Source: Halisarca cf. caerulea (taxonomy: Eukaryota; Porifera; Demospongiae; Chondrillida; Halisarcidae). From it: a stretch of 17,500 nt of DNA. Location of the stretch: contig CAUJGJ010000385.1 in the NCBI GenBank assembly GCA_963170055.1, positions 35,001 to 52,500 of the forward strand, given 5' to 3'. The translations under genes were made by a program, and so were the position numbers. The notes under the pieces are model-generated. The model was given only the letters and a program-made list of their open reading frames with translations. It made no database searches and was not told the origin of the DNA. Of the stretch, positions 16,730 through 17,500 are shown one piece after another; position 1 is the stretch's first letter, and the number at the start of each line of letters is the position of its first letter.

Positions 16730-17500
16730 TCCACCATATGCTGTGTTTATTTCAGGCAGCACTGGTAGCTCCCACCTGTCTATGGTGTTGGACGAGGAGG
16801 AGGGTTATTATGTGCTTGGAGAGAGGGACAAGTGTGGCAGGATATTCATTGTCAGCGTGATGATAGCCCATCACAGGAACTTATCTCAGGTACGTACTTT
16901 GTGCTCACCATTCCTACTTGCCTGGGTATTTCAGCTGTTGTAGGCACTCCCTATCCTGACCTCTTCACCTTCCATTCTCATGTTTGGGTATGGGTTCTTC
17001 CATCATCACATGTGGTTCCTTCTATCAACGTCTGCTCACCTTTTATTGTCATCCATTCCCTTTTGTATCACAAACTGCCCTTATTCCATCATCGTCTGTC
17101 GTATTCCATCTTGATCTACGTACCTTCATACATATGTATGTACACTCCACACTTCCACTCCTCCACACCTCCACACCTGTACACGTGTGTGCATGCTCCA
17201 CACTTCCACACCTCCACTCCTCAACACCTCCACACCTGTACACATGCGTGTGCATGCTCCACACTTCCACACCTCCACACCTCCACACCTCCACTCCTCA
17301 ACACCTCCACACCTGTACACATGTGTGTGCATGCTCCACACTTCCACACCTCCACACCTGTGCACATGTGTGTGCATGCTTCACACCTCCACATCTCCAC
17401 ACCTGTATACATGTGTGTGTATGTACATATGTACATACGTACCTAGCTCTTACTGACTGCTATCCTTTACCTCTTTAGGTGGTTTCCTTAACCACCCAAC
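12453..17500 (+). CDS. CEP120: CEP120, 5' part (exons 1-5 and start of exon 6), runs off the right edge
   Basis: Exons are 12453-12492, 12568-12752, 13257-13352, 16495 to about 16645, 16756-16889, and probably 17479 onward (acceptor ctctttag). The first about 200 residues match CEP120: [12 protein letters not shown], a C2-type region with [54 protein letters not shown], then [11 protein letters not shown] and [16 protein letters not shown] from the second C2 region. CEP120 is a centriolar protein needed for centriole elongation and cilium assembly, with tandem C2 domains and a C-terminal coiled coil (human about 986 aa); the later parts are outside the window. The exon 4 donor is uncertain: phase requires 16627 or 16645, the latter inside a GT microsatellite. 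Intron 3 is 3.1 kb and almost entirely repeats and elements. Confidence 0.93.
12760..13224. repeat. Large compound (CA)n microsatellite in CEP120 intron 2
   Basis: About 460 bp of CA repeats with ACGC and ATAC interruptions fill the 504-bp intron almost completely, from just after the donor gtaatgg to just before the acceptor tttctgcag. Confidence 0.97.
13362..14270. repeat. 21-bp G-rich minisatellite at the CEP120 exon 3 donor
   Basis: About 900 bp of GTGATGGTGGAGGGTGAAGG-type units (21 bp, plus 27-bp forms with GGGTGACGGTAGAGGA) start roughly ten bases into intron 3. Variation is mainly GACGG/GATGG. Both strands are open over hundreds of codons only because of the repeat period. Confidence 0.96.
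14271..14496. other. Unique intronic sequence of CEP120
   Basis: I see no gene, repeat or element here; the G-rich array fades out at the left side. Confidence 0.4.
14497..15074. mobile_element. Non-autonomous TIR DNA element in CEP120 intron 3
   Basis: The left end GCGGGAAACTTTCGCG (about 14498-14513) is the inverse of the right end (15057-15073). Subterminal copies of GAAAACTTTCGCGAATCG occur near 14543 and, partly, 14584, and reverse-oriented TTCGCGAA/TTTGCGAA motifs crowd the right end. The span is about 578 bp with no transposase. I could not define the target duplication. Confidence 0.6.
15088..15219. mobile_element. 132-bp near-perfect palindrome (foldback element)
   Basis: Two arms of about 64 bp, from TAATAGTTGTATCCTGCC (15088) to GGCAGGATACAACTATTA (ending 15219), meet at a centre CTCGGGCTGCGCCCTCGG. 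I see only a one-base indel and a few mismatches between arms. There is no coding content. Its right end touches the first unit of the 30-bp array. Confidence 0.85.
15220..16345. repeat. 30-bp minisatellite, about 36 copies, in CEP120 intron 3
   Basis: Units are CCACCAGTGGCCCCTGTTCC plus ATGTAGCCCC, with 34-bp forms containing CCCATCCCACACCAGTGG clustered in the left half. At the right end the unit changes to CCTGTACAATGTAG and CCTTGTGCAATG. It is C-rich in the sense strand and lies upstream of the exon 4 acceptor. Confidence 0.97.
16646..16728. repeat. (GT)n microsatellite at the CEP120 exon 4 donor
   Basis: A GT tract of about 80 bp begins exactly where one of the two in-phase donors of exon 4 would lie (CTAT|GTGTGT). 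Confidence 0.95.
17140..17410. repeat. CTCCACACC-type nested array in CEP120 intron 5
   Basis: Ten- to eleven-base CACACCTCCA modules are nested inside longer units that contain CTGTACACATGTGTGTGCATG. It is C-rich in the sense strand and lies 70-340 bp before the probable exon 6 acceptor. Confidence 0.92.

Noticed and set aside
1216..17478. U12-type (AT-AC or GTATCC) introns, given the presence of the minor-spliceosome gene CENATAC
   Set aside because: All donors identified are GT of U2 type; none shows the U12 donor motif.

Overview
The window looks like a compact, intron-containing metazoan genome, and a sponge or another early-branching animal is my best guess. The reasons are four genes with clear animal orthologues (one a centriole protein, so the lineage has centrioles), very short baseline introns (71-112 bp), head-to-head gene packing, many tandem repeats, and TG/CA versus CG variation between repeat copies that suggests germline CpG methylation. 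The species cannot be fixed from the sequence alone.

Layout: (1) 1-29, the 3' end of a tRNA cut by the window edge. (2) 683-1120, a 23-bp minisatellite. (3) 1216-3054, minus strand, complete ETFB (electron transfer flavoprotein beta) in 5 exons. (4) 3081-6307, plus strand, complete CENATAC/CCDC84 (minor-spliceosome factor) in 7 exons, with only 26 bp between its ATG and that of ETFB. (5) 6308-7237, a convergent intergenic stretch with a poly(A) signal, a small MITE and a 37-bp minisatellite. (6) 7238-12407, minus strand, complete METTL3 (m6A methyltransferase catalytic subunit) in 5 exons. (7) 12453 to beyond the right edge, plus strand, 5' part of CEP120 (centriole elongation protein), head-to-head with METTL3 with 45 bp between the ATGs.

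The genes have unrelated jobs: mitochondrial electron transfer, minor-intron splicing, RNA methylation and centriole assembly. What links them is architecture: two divergent pairs meeting tail to tail, each pair sharing a tiny promoter, and all four starts carrying an A-rich ATGGC context that resembles the YY1/TISU element.

The most striking feature is that tandem arrays sit on the splice junctions. In ETFB intron 3, CENATAC introns 1, 2 and 4 and METTL3 introns 1 and 3, the repeat unit is a copy of the exon-intron boundary itself, so several to many extra splice sites lie in tandem beside the real one. In ETFB and METTL3 intron 1 the unit is a multiple of three, so use of the extra donors would keep the frame. 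Donor-side arrays are mostly G/GT-rich in the sense strand, while most acceptor-side arrays are pyrimidine-rich. All introns longer than about 112 bp owe their length largely to repeats or small transposon-like elements. Exon models were built by reading the sequence and comparing it with remembered family sequences; exon phases are consistent across all four genes, but no transcript evidence was available.
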